This document shows positions 47,601 to 57,690 of a DNA stretch of 64,000 nt, in pieces. Made by a program: the position numbers and the translations under genes. The notes under the pieces were generated by a model. The model saw nothing but the letters and a program-made list of their open reading frames with translations, was not told the origin of the DNA and searched no databases. Position 1 is the stretch's first letter. Each line of letters opens with the position of its first letter. The DNA lies in the NCBI GenBank assembly GCA_011799875.1, contig CM022302.1, forward strand, positions 319,280,144-319,344,143, written 5' to 3'. Source of the stretch: Thinopyrum elongatum (lineage: Eukaryota; Streptophyta; Magnoliopsida; Poales; Poaceae).

Positions 47601-47813
47601 CCTATGTCTGTACTCAGATATTGTTGCTTCCGCTGACTCGTCTATGATCGAGCATTTGTATTCGAGCCCTCGTGGCCCCTGGCTTGTATTATGATGCTTG
47701 TATGACTTATTTATGTTTTAGAGTTGTGTTGTGATATCTTCCCGTGAGTCCCTGATCTTGATCGTACACGTTTGCGTGCATGATTAGTGTACGATCGAGC
47801 AGGGGGCGCCACA
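44689..47813 (+). repeat. 3' LTR of the intact gypsy, with internal deletion
   Basis: 3125 bp. It starts TGTAAAACCC (one base different from the 5' LTR start) and ends GGCGCCACA. Compared with the 5' LTR it lacks about 700 bp between the two poly-C tracts, which are fused here as one run (45168-45178). The remainder is nearly identical. Confidence 0.95.
46018..47513 (+). CDS. Putative spliced LTR ORF (two 3' exons), 3' LTR
   Basis: Same exon pair as in the 5' LTR: 46018-46092 and 47419-47513, same borders and phase, with scattered substitutions and no frame change. See the 5' LTR entry for the reasoning. Confidence 0.4.
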
Positions 47814-47818
47814 GTAAG
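47814..47818 (+). repeat. Target-site duplication GTAAG, right
   Basis: Matches 34903-34907 exactly; the outer LTR resumes immediately after it. Confidence 0.95.
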
Positions 47819-48640
47819 TTTGTGCACCCCTGCAGGGAAGTTAATCTATTCGAATAGCCGTGTCCACGGCAACAGACGTTCAGAGTATCCCGATCTATAC
47901 AACTAGAACTGGATACTGGAGATGCTAATGGATATGATGGCTCCGAGATTGCTTTCTCGCAGGGAGTCGAGAAAGGATCTCTAGGCGTTAATACAATATA
48001 CTTGTTACCTATATATATACTTGTTACCTATAATCTGCACTCGTCTAATGCCGTAAGATGCTAGTCTTCGATAGGCTAGGCCTTCCCTTCTCTTCTGGCA
48101 TTTCTGCAGTTCAGTCCAAAGATATAGCCCCATTCCTTTGATACTGATGCATACTTAGCATAGATCTGATGTAAGTCTTGCGAGTACTTTGGATGAGTAC
48201 TCACGGTTGTTTTGCTACCTCTTTTCCCCTATACCTGATTGCTGCGATCAAATGACTTGTCCAAGGAGCCAAATGCCACCACTGACGACTACTACTACCC
48301 CGAGGGTGCGTACTACTACGTGGAGGCCGCCGCCGACTAGGTGTAGTTAGGAGGCTCCCAGGCAGGAGGCCTTGCCTTTTCGATCGTTGTTGTTGTTTGT
48401 GCTAGCCTTCTTAAGGCAGACTTATTTACCTATGTCTATACTCAAATATTGTTGCTTCCGCTGACTCTTATGTATTCGAGCTTATGTATTCATGCCCTCG
48501 AGGCCCCTGGCTTATAATATAAAGCTTGTATTATTTTAATTTGTGTTAGAGTTGTGTTGTGATATCTTCCTGTGAGTCTCTAATCTTGATCGTGTGCATT
48601 TGCGTGTATGATCACTATTGCATGATGCTGCTAACGCGAC
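47819..48640 (+). repeat. Gypsy LTR (outer, right piece)
   Basis: Continuation of the LTR split at 34902. It aligns with the last 820 bases or so of the intact gypsy LTR at lower identity. Its last bases, about CTGCTAACGCGACA, correspond to the LTR end CAGGGGGCGCCACA. The following ATCAGAGACCC resembles a decayed primer site, but CACTA (48640) could equally be a transposon end. Putative exon C of the LTR ORF lies at 48252-48340. Confidence 0.75.
48252..48340 (+). CDS. Putative LTR exon C, outer gypsy LTR
   Basis: Encodes the same acidic Tyr-rich tail (EPNATTDDYYYPEGAYYYV, then Ala/Asp to TAG) as the intact gypsy LTR exon, with conservative changes. The acceptor AG of the intact copies is AA here, so this copy may no longer be spliced. 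Confidence 0.4.
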
Positions 48641-48769
48641 ACTACAATCAGAGACCCTTCGACGAAACTGAGTGCGATGCATTAATCACAAACGATGATG
48701 TAAAAAAATGTCCACAAAGATGCAAAACGTTTGCGATGGGAGATATATCAAACACGGTTCAGATTTTAG

Positions 48770-49160
48770 TTGTGTGTGTGATGTGGGGCATACGGTTCAG
48801 TTCAACGAACTATTTGTGATGAGGCAGAACAACAGAAACGGGCAGCCAGATGAAGGCGTGTGCTATATTCGACATACAGTTCAATCGGATAAACTATTTG
48901 TGATGAGTCGGAACAACATAAACGGGCAGCCACATCAAGGTGTGTGCGATATACGGCATACAGTTCACTCGGATGAACTGTTTGTGATTAGGCAACACAA
49001 AAGAAACGGTCAGCTAGATCAAGGTGTGTGCGATATACGGCATACAATTCACTTGGATGAACTGTTTGCATTGAACCAAGGGAACATAAACGGTTCAATT
49101 TAACAAGATGTGTGCGATACGCGACAAACAGGTCTGTAATCAGAAATGTGTGCGAAGACC
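48770..49160. repeat. Subterminal repeats of the small CACTA-like element
   Basis: Four to five imperfect units of about 70 bp with the phrases AACTGTTTGTGAT, AACAGAAACGGGCAGCCAGAT and GTGTGCGATATACGG. This is the expected position for transposase-binding repeats. The ORFs across it are repeats, not genes. Confidence 0.75.
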
Positions 49161-49463
49161 GATAATAACACAGATGATTGCTGCTAATAAGACGTGTGTG
49201 TTGTGCGATGGGATTGCATACAGTACAACAACATTTATATATATATATACACACACTTATAAGGACATGGTTGCATAACCAAATTAAACATCGAATTACA
49301 TAGGTGGCTACTACACACATGACATTCCATTGCACACACCAAAGTAAACTATTACATGCATAATTACAAAGGTGGCTACTAAACACATGACATTTCCACA
49401 CACCAAAGTAAACTATATATTACATGCATAATTAAGTAGGATAAATGATCATCTGATCATCAT

Positions 49464-50183
49464 CTACTTCTTGTGATGCTTGCCGCTACTTCTCTTCTTG
49501 TGGCTCGGTCCGGCCATGTCGATTTTGGGAACGAGGCACTTCCTCATGTAAACGATCTGCATGTGCATCTCGTAGCATGTGTACACGCTCTTGGCCGCGA
49601 ACCTGAGGTGAGGTTTATCTAGTTGCCGCATCCAGGCCCCGTGCCAGGATATGGGACTTGTTCTGTTGGCATCCGTCTTCATCTTTTCGTAGTAGGGGTC
49701 GATAATGGCCAAGGCGAGTTCAACCAGGGAGTCCTTCTTCATGCTGCCCCAGACCCTGTAGTGCTCACAGATTTTGACAAGGTTCTTGAAGGCCAAGCCC
49801 GTAACCATGAGTGCTTTTACATTGTTAGAGGTTTCCACCGTAGCGAATTTGTAGTCGGTGCTGTTGACAAACCTGGCGAAACGGTCGCAAGGCTCTGTGG
49901 CCATGCAGTAGTGGTAGATGAGGACATGATGGCGCACACACAACTGGGTGACGAAAAACTTCTGATCTTTGCCGGGATAACCGCCGGTGTATTGGAGGTC
50001 GATGCCAACCACCTTGTACTTGTCTCGAGCAAGCAACTTCTCCACGGTGTTGAAGTAGTCCTCCACCAGGGCCGGGTCGATGGTGTAGACCACCGAGAGA
50101 TTCGTATCCCTCGTGTGGGTCTCCACTTTATGCTCACTGAACTCCATTGGAGCGCCGCTAGATATCCTCTCTGTATGTGTCAT
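49464..50183 (-). CDS. Captured WRN-like 3'-5' exonuclease domain, catalytic residues lost
   Basis: 239 codons from ATG at 50183; an in-frame extension to 50483 looks like non-coding sequence. Residues about 45-210 fit the DEDDy exonuclease fold of plant Werner-like proteins: KYKVVGIDLQYTG, KFFVTQLCVRHHVLIYHYC, ATVETSNNVKAL and RFAAKSVYTCYEM. At the catalytic positions only the first Asp (62) remains. Glu is Gln (64), the middle Asp is Asn (120/121) and the last Tyr-x3-Asp reads Phe-x3-Ser (195/199). A basic tail (HKKRSSGKHHKK) could be nuclear. It lies inside a CACTA-like element, so it is probably captured and no longer a nuclease. Confidence 0.75.
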   Translation of the reverse strand: MTHTERISSGAPMEFSEHKVETHTRDTNLSVVYTIDPALVEDYFNTVEKLLARDKYKVVGIDLQYTGGYPGKDQKFFVTQLCVRHHVLIYHYCMATEPCDRFARFVNSTDYKFATVETSNNVKALMVTGLAFKNLVKICEHYRVWGSMKKDSLVELALAIIDPYYEKMKTDANRTSPISWHGAWMRQLDKPHLRFAAKSVYTCYEMHMQIVYMRKCLVPKIDMAGPSHKKRSSGKHHKK

Positions 50184-50884
50184 CGTGGGTGTGCTTGTTG
50201 TGTTGTGGGGCGAGATCGAAAGGTTGAAGAGACTAAGGTTAGAATGGCCGCGGGAATTAATGGGGAAGCCGGACGGCCTGGAATATCCGCACGCCCGGAT
50301 GGCAGTTCTATTTTGCAGCACGTAACTCCATCGTGCTGCACGTAACTGCATCATGGCGATGCGCGCGGCACAACCACATGCATATGGGCCCCCAACGTGA
50401 TCATGCACAGGCCCCAATCGCTGGCAGAGCGCGCGCGCAGGGACGCAAGCAGAGCGCTCCGCGGTCGCCTTAACGGCGAGCAACCATATTTATATATGCA
50501 TATAGTAGTTGAACACGCAAGGAAAAGCTGTCCACAAGCCGAGCGCGTGGAGGTACACGAGCAGAGCGCACCGGGGGACGCGAGCAGTGCGCGCCGCGGG
50601 GCCTAACGGCGAGCACAACGCGCTGTGGTGCCTAACGGCGAGCAGAGCGTGCCAAGGACGCGAGCAGAGGCCGGCACAGTGATACATGGCAAATAAGACG
50701 AACTGTGCGAGCGATGGCGGACATCAAGCATGAATCAGATTAGAGGTGCGTGTGCGATACGTGACATACAGTTGATCCATCCTAGCTGTTTGTGATGGAA
50801 TAAGCCGTGTGGGTTGTAGGCAAACGATTGCTGGTATACAACCGTTTGCGATTAATGAATTCATCACCGACGGGTTCCCTAGTG
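50184..50884. other. 5' side of the captured exonuclease gene and CACTA end
   Basis: GC-rich sequence with repeated CGAGCAGAGCG and CCTAACGGCGAGCA phrases (50440-50680), followed by the right subterminal region (GTGCGATACGTGACATACAG) and the end CCCTAGTG. It would hold the captured promoter and upstream region. Confidence 0.55.
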
Positions 50885-51448
50885 TGGTTTGTGTCCGATG
50901 TGATATACTCTATTTGCACAACATCTATGCTCTATGTACAGAAGAACAACATATATATGCTTATAACAGGACATGATTGCAAAACCAAATGAAACATCCA
51001 ATTAGGTTATATAACAAATACCATAAATATTGCAAGGTTCAAATTCCAGCATTACAAGGCCCAAATTCAAAGATTACAGGGTTCAAACTATTCAGACACA
51101 TAAAATTCATCTTCTTCAGAATCTTTTTCATGCATTATTTCTGCGAAAGGATCAGCCACCGAGAAGTCATATAGCAGCTCGATACAGTGACTTCCGAATA
51201 ATCTGTCATATGAAGTTACAAACTAAAATTCAGCTTCTGCAGAGCCTTTTCCATTCACCTGCACACGCCTGCGCTCTTTAGCAACCCATTCACTTCTGCG
51301 CAGTAAATATAGGGAAAACCTCATTACCTTGAGCAACCTTGCTTTCTCAACAAAGAACCTGGCGAATTTAATTTCTGGTGTGGTGCCTCGGTACTCGTTA
51401 AAACTAATTTCTGTGAGATGAAGATCAAGGCATTCAATGGGATTGTTA

Positions 51449-51679
51449 GGGGCTGTTTGGATCGACGCCCTCATGCGCAAAGCCAAAAAATGGGTCGTTG
51501 ACCCAGCCTGGGCACTCCTTTGGATGGATGCCAAATTATTGGCGCTCCCACGCGTACACAGCAGCCCAGTTCAATTCTGAGCCAAAGTTTTGGCGAGACA
51601 TGGGTGGCGGATTCCTTCGCCAATTAATTGGTGAGCCAACATTAGGCAGGGCGAGCAGTGGCTCAATCCAAACAGCCCC
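51449..51679. mobile_element. Tourist/Harbinger-like MITE, 231 bp
   Basis: Terminal inverted repeats GGGGCTGTTTGGAT and ATCCAAACAGCCCC, flanked by TTA on both sides (51446-51448 and 51680-51682), the duplication of PIF/Harbinger elements. No coding capacity. Confidence 0.9.
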
Positions 51680-52247
51680 TTATATTCCCCAACATTTTCT
51701 ACTTTTGGGCCTACTAGTATCTGCAAACAAAAACAACATATTAGTGCCTAGCTGCAGATTTGAACACTTCGGGCCTCTTTGATTTGCAGGATTTGTAAAA
51801 TACACGAAAAGGGTGAAATGCCACCTTCAATTTTTCATGATAAACTTTTATCATGAAAGCATGTCGGGCGAAGGAATAAAACGCGTACAACACTAGCATC
51901 TCAAAAAGTATATGTATTGAAATCCTCAAAATTTCCTTTAGAAATCATTCTACATTTGTCATTGTAATCATGGGTAAAAGTAACAAAAAATTGAGCTCCG
52001 TTGTGGTTAACAATTAACAGGAAAGGAGCATCACCTCGATGTATAGCTTCTCCATGCAAAGAAAGCATCTAAGGAATCTAACAACTTCATCTAGATCGGG
52101 GCCGACAGATTATAGTGCCAAGATCTGCATTGTGCGCAGAGGTCGGGTCAAGCTTGTGGGAATCATTGATGACAGGCGAACATATAGATCAACAAAAATT
52201 AGATAAAATGTGTTGTCCAATAATATATAAGAAGGAGAAGAAGAAGA
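51680..52247. other. Non-coding stretch 3' of the F-box gene
   Basis: AT-rich, with a possible partial MITE start GGGCCTCTTTGATTTGCAG (51772-51790) whose partner end I could not find. Otherwise probably the 3' untranslated region of the captured gene. Confidence 0.35.
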
Positions 52248-53123
52248 CTATTGTACATGAATGGATAATGATCCAGTAACAAGTTCGTTGAATTCAGCAC
52301 ACGAATATCCCAACACTGTCAATTTCGGTGCGTGAATGACCCTGATTCTTGCTGGACCTAATTTATCAAGTACATACAATTTCTTGTGGAAAAGCGCATT
52401 CTCAATGACCACATCGTGAAACACCTCAATTGACAGCCTTGGGCGGCGCCAGCAATGCACATAAATCTCACGGGCATTCGTCGAGGTGATGTGGAGGCTA
52501 CTGAACCCATCCATCGCATGAAGACGAAGGTACTCGAGCGCTGTACAGCTGATGAGCAGGCGCTCAAAATCCTCCTTCGAGATGCGGACGACAATGAGCT
52601 CGAGGTGCTTAAGTTTAGGGAGACGAAGAGCGAGCACGTCATCAATCCGAGGGAAAAATGCACCGCCTGAATGTAGCACGGCGCAGCGTGGGCGCGAGGC
52701 GGAGCACGGACGGCGGCAGCGAGCAAGGACGTCCAACATGAAAGCTAAGCTCCTCGACATGGCTGGGGATAGGAACCAGTAGTTCAACATGGGTTCGGTC
52801 TTGTTGTGGGGACTGAGCCTGCCGATAGCAAGGCGTCTGACCGGCCTAGGGTGCGTGGCGAGGACGTGGGACAATGTGTCCAGGCGTTGCTGCTCCCCGC
52901 TGCAGAACTCGTGGTCCACGATGAGGTCCAGGGGGGTGGAGTGCCAGAGGGGGCGCCACCGCCGCGAGAGGACAATGGTCCACACGCCATATTTGATGGG
53001 GAGGTGGGGTATGATGGTTACCAATATCTCGTCGGTGAGACTGCTGATGAAGTCCACGTTCGCCGGAGGTTCTTGCGGTTCTGGCTCGACCCGCCCCCAC
53101 TTGTTGGCCGGCTCGTCCTCCAT
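52248..53123 (-). CDS. F-box protein fragment (F-box/LRR/FBD type), captured
   Basis: 291 codons from ATG at 53123. An F-box lies at residues about 23-64 (FISSLTDEILVTIIPHLP, VLSRRWRPLW), followed by leucine-rich segments (LPKLKHLELIVVRI, LLISCTALEYLRLHAM, APKLTVLGYS). Full F-box/FBD proteins of grasses are 400-500 residues; this one stops after the leucine-rich part at 52248, with no FBD domain. F-box proteins select substrates for SCF ubiquitin ligases. The frame is intact, but position inside a CACTA-derived unit and the short C-terminus suggest a captured, partial gene. The longer frame to 53282 is less likely the start. Confidence 0.75.
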   Translation of the reverse strand: MEDEPANKWGRVEPEPQEPPANVDFISSLTDEILVTIIPHLPIKYGVWTIVLSRRWRPLWHSTPLDLIVDHEFCSGEQQRLDTLSHVLATHPRPVRRLAIGRLSPHNKTEPMLNYWFLSPAMSRSLAFMLDVLARCRRPCSASRPRCAVLHSGGAFFPRIDDVLALRLPKLKHLELIVVRISKEDFERLLISCTALEYLRLHAMDGFSSLHITSTNAREIYVHCWRRPRLSIEVFHDVVIENALFHKKLYVLDKLGPARIRVIHAPKLTVLGYSCAEFNELVTGSLSIHVQ

Positions 53124-54239
53124 CTCGCAGCAGGCGGCGAACCTCGGCGGCGGTGCTTGTAGATGAGAACGGAGGACTGTTCTATGTACCTTCCCTAGGC
53201 GGCCGAAACAAAAGTCCAAAACCAGCAATAAATTGCAGCGCTCGCGGCTCACTTCCCGGTATTGTGAGCATGCATGGCGCACTGCTCACAGTCGTCCCTT
53301 CTAATCAAACAGCTGCCCACGGTAGTAAATGGTTAGTTGAACGCCCACGGTTGGACTAATACGACCGTTTGTGATAATAGCATGGTGGCAATTTGTTAAA
53401 AATGCCTAGGAAAATCAATGTATAAAAAGGCAAAACGAACCCTGAATAATTTCATATGTTTAGCACAGTTGCATGTTGCCTCTGTAAAATAAATCAAGGT
53501 AGAAAGATACAGCGTATGTCGTTTCGCACATAGATCATGTGACCAAGTTCCCTCTCGGAACCATGAGGCTTCTTGATAGAAGCTCCGGTATATGAAAGAA
53601 AATATGGGTCAAAGCCAAGTTGAAAAGGGTAGCAATATCTAACCCCAGCTTACAGAAGGTACAAAAGCACGATGATTAATTGTTCATTAGGTTTACACAA
53701 AATCCAGATTGAACAGGACAAAAACAACTAACTCAACCAAAGTTTTCGGCAGTCACCATCAAATGGATCGGTCTGATCCATAAAATAAAGATCCTGGGCC
53801 AGAAAATCTACTGGTGCATGAAGACAAGTTGTTGTTAATAGAAGCCGGGCATGTTCAGTCTATTGGTGTCCATATGACACCACGATAAGTTTCAAGAAGC
53901 CGGGCATAAATTTCAACTTAGTTTTGAAAAAAAAATATCATAGTCAATTGGTGTCCATATGACACCACGATAAGTTTCATGAATTTCAACTTAGTTTTGG
54001 ATTTACTAGATTTTAAAATCAAGATTCTCAATGTTAGAAATTTCTTGCATGGGGACTAAACATGCACCCAGGGACTCGTACATATAAGATTTTGCAATCC
54101 ATTCTCGTGCACTATCACGGGTCTCATATACATCAAATTTGATTTTTGCACATTAAATCCCTGGGAAATCAATCAATGTATAAAAACAGACAAATGTTAT
54201 CTATTTTTTTAATTTTTAACACTAAACTCCTTTGGTCGC
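53124..54239. other. Non-coding spacer with a duplicated phrase
   Basis: Contains the right subterminal phrase of the F-box unit (53340-53385) and AT-rich sequence. A direct duplication of about 33 bases beginning ATTGGTGTCCATATGACACC occurs at 53860 and 53945. No gene seen. Confidence 0.5.
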
Positions 54240-55712
54240 ATGTTCGCTGTAGAAAAAGTTTGACATGCATCTTTGGGCCACATGCACGTGGTGGTCCTAG
54301 GACACTCACTCATGTGTGACACTCTCTGTGGGCCTGTGGGGTCGCCGTCCAGCACTATGACATGCAGTGAGAGAGGTTAATTTGACCAACAAGGATGGTC
54401 ATTTTTTGGTTTTTGTTACGTACGGTAGGAGTATATACATAGTATGTGTTGAATAGGGTGGCCGAGGGCAACATATACTACGCATCATATAGGACATTCA
54501 CTCGCGTGCGATGCTTCCATCCGTGGGCCCGTGAGGTTGTCCTCCATCACTTTGACCCAACAAGGAGGTTTCTTTTTGGGTTGTGTTGTGGTAGGAGTAT
54601 ATAGTATGCGTCGAGGAGGGGAGGAGGGGGCCAGGGCAGCACATACTACGTACACACACGTCATGAACGATCTCACTCCGTGTGGGGACTTTTCGGTTTC
54701 CGAGGTAGGTTCCACAAAGAAGTTGAGCATATTGGGTATTAAAAACATCACCAACACAATGGGTCACGTGCAGACGATGGTTGTCACTCATTCGCCTGTG
54801 ACGCTTCCCTCCATGGGCCCTCGAGGTCGTCTTCCATCTAATATATGACACAACGAGAAAGGTAATTTGACGAACAAGGCGCATTATTTTTGGGCTGTGT
54901 TACAGTACGTAGGAGTATATATTACGCGTCGAAGAGGGGGGCAGCATATATATACTGGGTGTCATGAAGCTCGGTTCATGTGGGGGACTTAAAGGTTTCT
55001 GAGGCAAGTGCCACATCAAAGTTCTGCATATATATTAGGTATTCAAACATCACAACCACACATCTCCATATATGTGTTTGGCCCACAAGCAAGCGATGGC
55101 AGTTGTCCTCTAGCACTCACTCACGGGGTTATTGGCGAGATGCTTCGTCCATCTCTGTGTGCCCGCTTGGTCCATCATTTTGACTAACAGCGAAAGGTTA
55201 ATTTGACTTATAATTAGGAGGGGATTAAATTTTGGTTCATCTTATATGGTATGGTACATGCATGTCATGATGTGAGAGATAACATATTATACTTTGAGCG
55301 CATGTGTGCGCACGAATCCCTCTCATCGGGTCGATGGGGGGGCGGGCAAGCACGTGACGCATCATGAACTAGATATGTGTGGGGACCGTGCGATTTTCCA
55401 TGCATGCATGCGCCATATCAAAATGTCGTGCTTTTGGTATTCAAACATATATGCATACATCACGCATGTCCTTACATATGTTTGGGGCACATGCATGCAG
55501 TGGTTGTCTTTGGACACTCTCCCTCGCTTGGTTATATATCATCGACAACCTATATATTCGTGGGCCCGCGTGGACGTCCATCACTTCGACCAACAACGCG
55601 AGAGAGGTTACCAGGGTCGATTCTTCTTCTCTTGATTCGCGTTACCGTATAGTCGTACGTCGATCATGGTGAGATCCGAGACCTAAGTTCGAGGCCTTGC
55701 ATACACATGAAT
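54240..55712. repeat. Degenerate tandem array, about 300-bp units (left part)
   Basis: Five diverged units recur with shared phrases in fixed order: GGGCCACATGCACG, GTTGTC, GTGGGCCCG, TCCATCACTTTGACC, GAGAGGTTAATTTGACC, GTAGGAGTATATA, GTCATGAA, GGGGACTT, GCCACATCAAAGTT. Starts are near 54270, 54475, 54755, 55075 and 55480. The small ORFs here are shadows of the repeat. Confidence 0.75.
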
Positions 55713-55765
<53 letters not shown>

Positions 55766-55782
55766 AGCTATTCTGCAACTGA

Positions 55783-55805
55783 TTCCTGAATAAGCTATTC
55801 AGGAA
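55783..55805. repeat. 5' hairpin of the insert
   Basis: TTCCTGAATA, loop AGC, TATTCAGGAA: perfect 10-bp stem. Confidence 0.9.
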
Positions 55806-55829
55806 CCCTTCCTAACTGCCCGAAAAAAG

Positions 55830-57690
55830 ACAGCTAACTGTACGACCTATACTAGTTAACTGCAAGACAGACCTTTTCTGGCACCGTTTTTTCGCATTGT
55901 TTTTTGGTCGTAATTATTGAGCCATTAATCAAAATGATGCAAATGATATACCGTTGGATAGCTATTGAAAAGGAGCAAAAAACTCATCTTGATCGTTTTC
56001 CCAAAATCGATTCCGTTTTGAACAAAATTTAAAAAACTAAAAATTCATCAAACGAGTTTTCAATGTTTTTGTGAAAGAATTTTTCAAACCTTTTGTCGGA
56101 ATGATGTGCATGATATACCGTTAGAAAGCTACCGATTAGCCCGAACTTTGGCATATATAATGCATTTTCAGATTTGCTATGGTTTAAGAGCAGTTTTCAA
56201 AAAACTAACATCATTTTCGACATTTTTTACCCGAACTGCTACAGTACATGCTAACTGCTCGCGTGGAACAGCTAACTGACATATGCTGACAAGCTAACTG
56301 CTGAGATTGAAGAAATTGTTTTTTTTCCTTCTATACTTTTATCGTCGGGTCAAGTTAACCGCTGGGAGTGAAATAGCTAACTGCCAGGAATCGCGGCAGT
56401 TAGCACCAAGTTAACTGTCGGGACTGAAAATGTTTCTTTTTCTTTTTTGATTGGGTCACGCTAACTGCAGGTATGAAATACCTAACTGCCCGGCGATGAG
56501 CAAGCTAACTGCCAGGGCTGATAATACTATTTTTTTGCTTCTTTTGTTTTTTTATTCTTTTTTTCTATTTTTCCCTGGTTAAGTTAACCGCCGGGATTGA
56601 AATAGCTAACTGTCGGGGCTGCGACAGTTTACACCAAGTTAACTGCTAGGATTGAAAATACTTTTTTTCATTGTCTTTTTCCCGGTTCAAGCTAACGGCT
56701 GGGGGTTAAATAGCTAACGGTCGGGGATTGCGGCAGTTAACACTGAGTTAACTGCTGAGATTAAAGATATAATTTTTTTGTTTAATTTCCTTTTTGCTCT
56801 GGTCACGCTACCTGTCGGGAATGAAATAGCTAACTGTCCCGCGATGAGCAAGCTAACTGCCGAGGCAATACTATTTTTTTGCTTCGTTCATTTTTTTTGT
56901 CAGGGGTCACACTAAGTGTCATGAATATCGATGTTAACTACCATGAATATACATTTTTTTTTCTTTTTCATTCTTTTCCTCAGGATCACGCTAACTGCCA
57001 TGAATATCAAGACTATTACGTCGGGCAATATCAACTGCAATTATGTCCGATTTTTTATTTAAAAAAGGGCAAATTTTCTCTCTTTATTTTTTTTAATCCA
57101 AAGTACTACAGTTTTCGGAGTTAACTGCTATAGCATGTGAGGATAACTACTACGGTCGTCGAAGTTAACTGCAATTTTTAACCATCTTAATATATTGATT
57201 TTTTTATTAACCACTGCGGTTACCGATATTCACTGACATTTTTTAATTAATGTAATACATTGAAGTTTTTTTTAATTGACCACTGCAGTCACTGTTGTTA
57301 ACTGCTATAGCCAACGAGGTTTACTACTACAATCCCGAAGTGCTAACTGATGCGGTTGTAGGGGTTAACCGCAAAAATTATATATGGTTTTATCGAATAT
57401 AAAAATGCTAACCCCCACTCGTATTTTCAAAGTGAGATTCTCTCTTAGCAAGCTGAGTGGTTTATCTCGTGCTACACTTTCTGCTTGTTTTTTTGGTTAC
57501 CTTTTTGCCTTTTCTCTTTACACAGCAAACTGCTACAGAGTACGTACATCATAGGAAGCTATGTTCCATTTTTCAAGCAATAAATTTTCCACTTAAAAAA
57601 GCAAAACTGCTACATTTACAGAAGCCTTCGGAGGAGAGATATAGCGGCCAAGTGATGGGGTATAGCTGACTAGAGCTAACTGCATACTAG
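55830..57690. repeat. Field of GCTAACTGC/GTTAACTGC motifs
   Basis: More than 25 occurrences of GCTAACTGC, GTTAACTGC or one-base variants, often followed by CGGGA or TGAAATAG, spaced 20-60 bases apart, separated by T-rich tracts. Further isolated copies continue to about 58550. The spacing is irregular, so this is not a simple tandem repeat. Confidence 0.8.

Larger units (their letters stand above)
34908..47813 (+). mobile_element. Complete Ty3/gypsy chromovirus (Tekay/Del-like), 12.9 kb
   Basis: Both LTRs (34908-38730 and 44689-47813), primer site, an extra ORF, gag-pol with chromodomain and a purine-rich tract (about 44677-44688) are present, flanked by the perfect duplication GTAAG. The LTRs differ by roughly one base in 100 or fewer over the aligned parts by eye, so insertion is recent relative to its neighbours. 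It inserted into an LTR of a related but distinct family. One stop codon in pol is the only obvious coding defect. Confidence 0.95.
48640..50884 (-). mobile_element. Small CACTA-like transposon carrying an exonuclease gene
   Basis: The right end is CCCTAGTG (50877-50884). The left end is taken as CACTACAATC (48640). Inside both ends the phrases CATTAATCACAAACG (left) and CATTAATCGCAAACG (right, inverted) match. The left flank holds several repeats of GTTTGTGATNAGGC and GTGTGCGATATACGGCATAC (48770-49130). No transposase is present, so it is non-autonomous. A 3-bp duplication is not evident, so the left boundary is uncertain. Confidence 0.65.
50885..53400 (-). mobile_element. Second CACTA-derived unit carrying an F-box gene
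   Basis: 50889-51020 resembles 49195-49310 in the neighbouring unit (ACAACAT, CTTATAA, GGACATG, TTGCAAAACCAAATGAAACATC), so both belong to one family. The right side near 53340-53385 carries the subterminal phrase CCGTTTGTGAT. The left terminus is missing or displaced by the neighbouring element, and the right CACTA end was not found. The captured gene is on the minus strand in both units. Confidence 0.5.

Noticed and set aside
50183..50483. N-terminal extension of the exonuclease frame
   Set aside because: The added 100 residues lack domain character and the internal ATG at 50183 directly precedes the conserved part.
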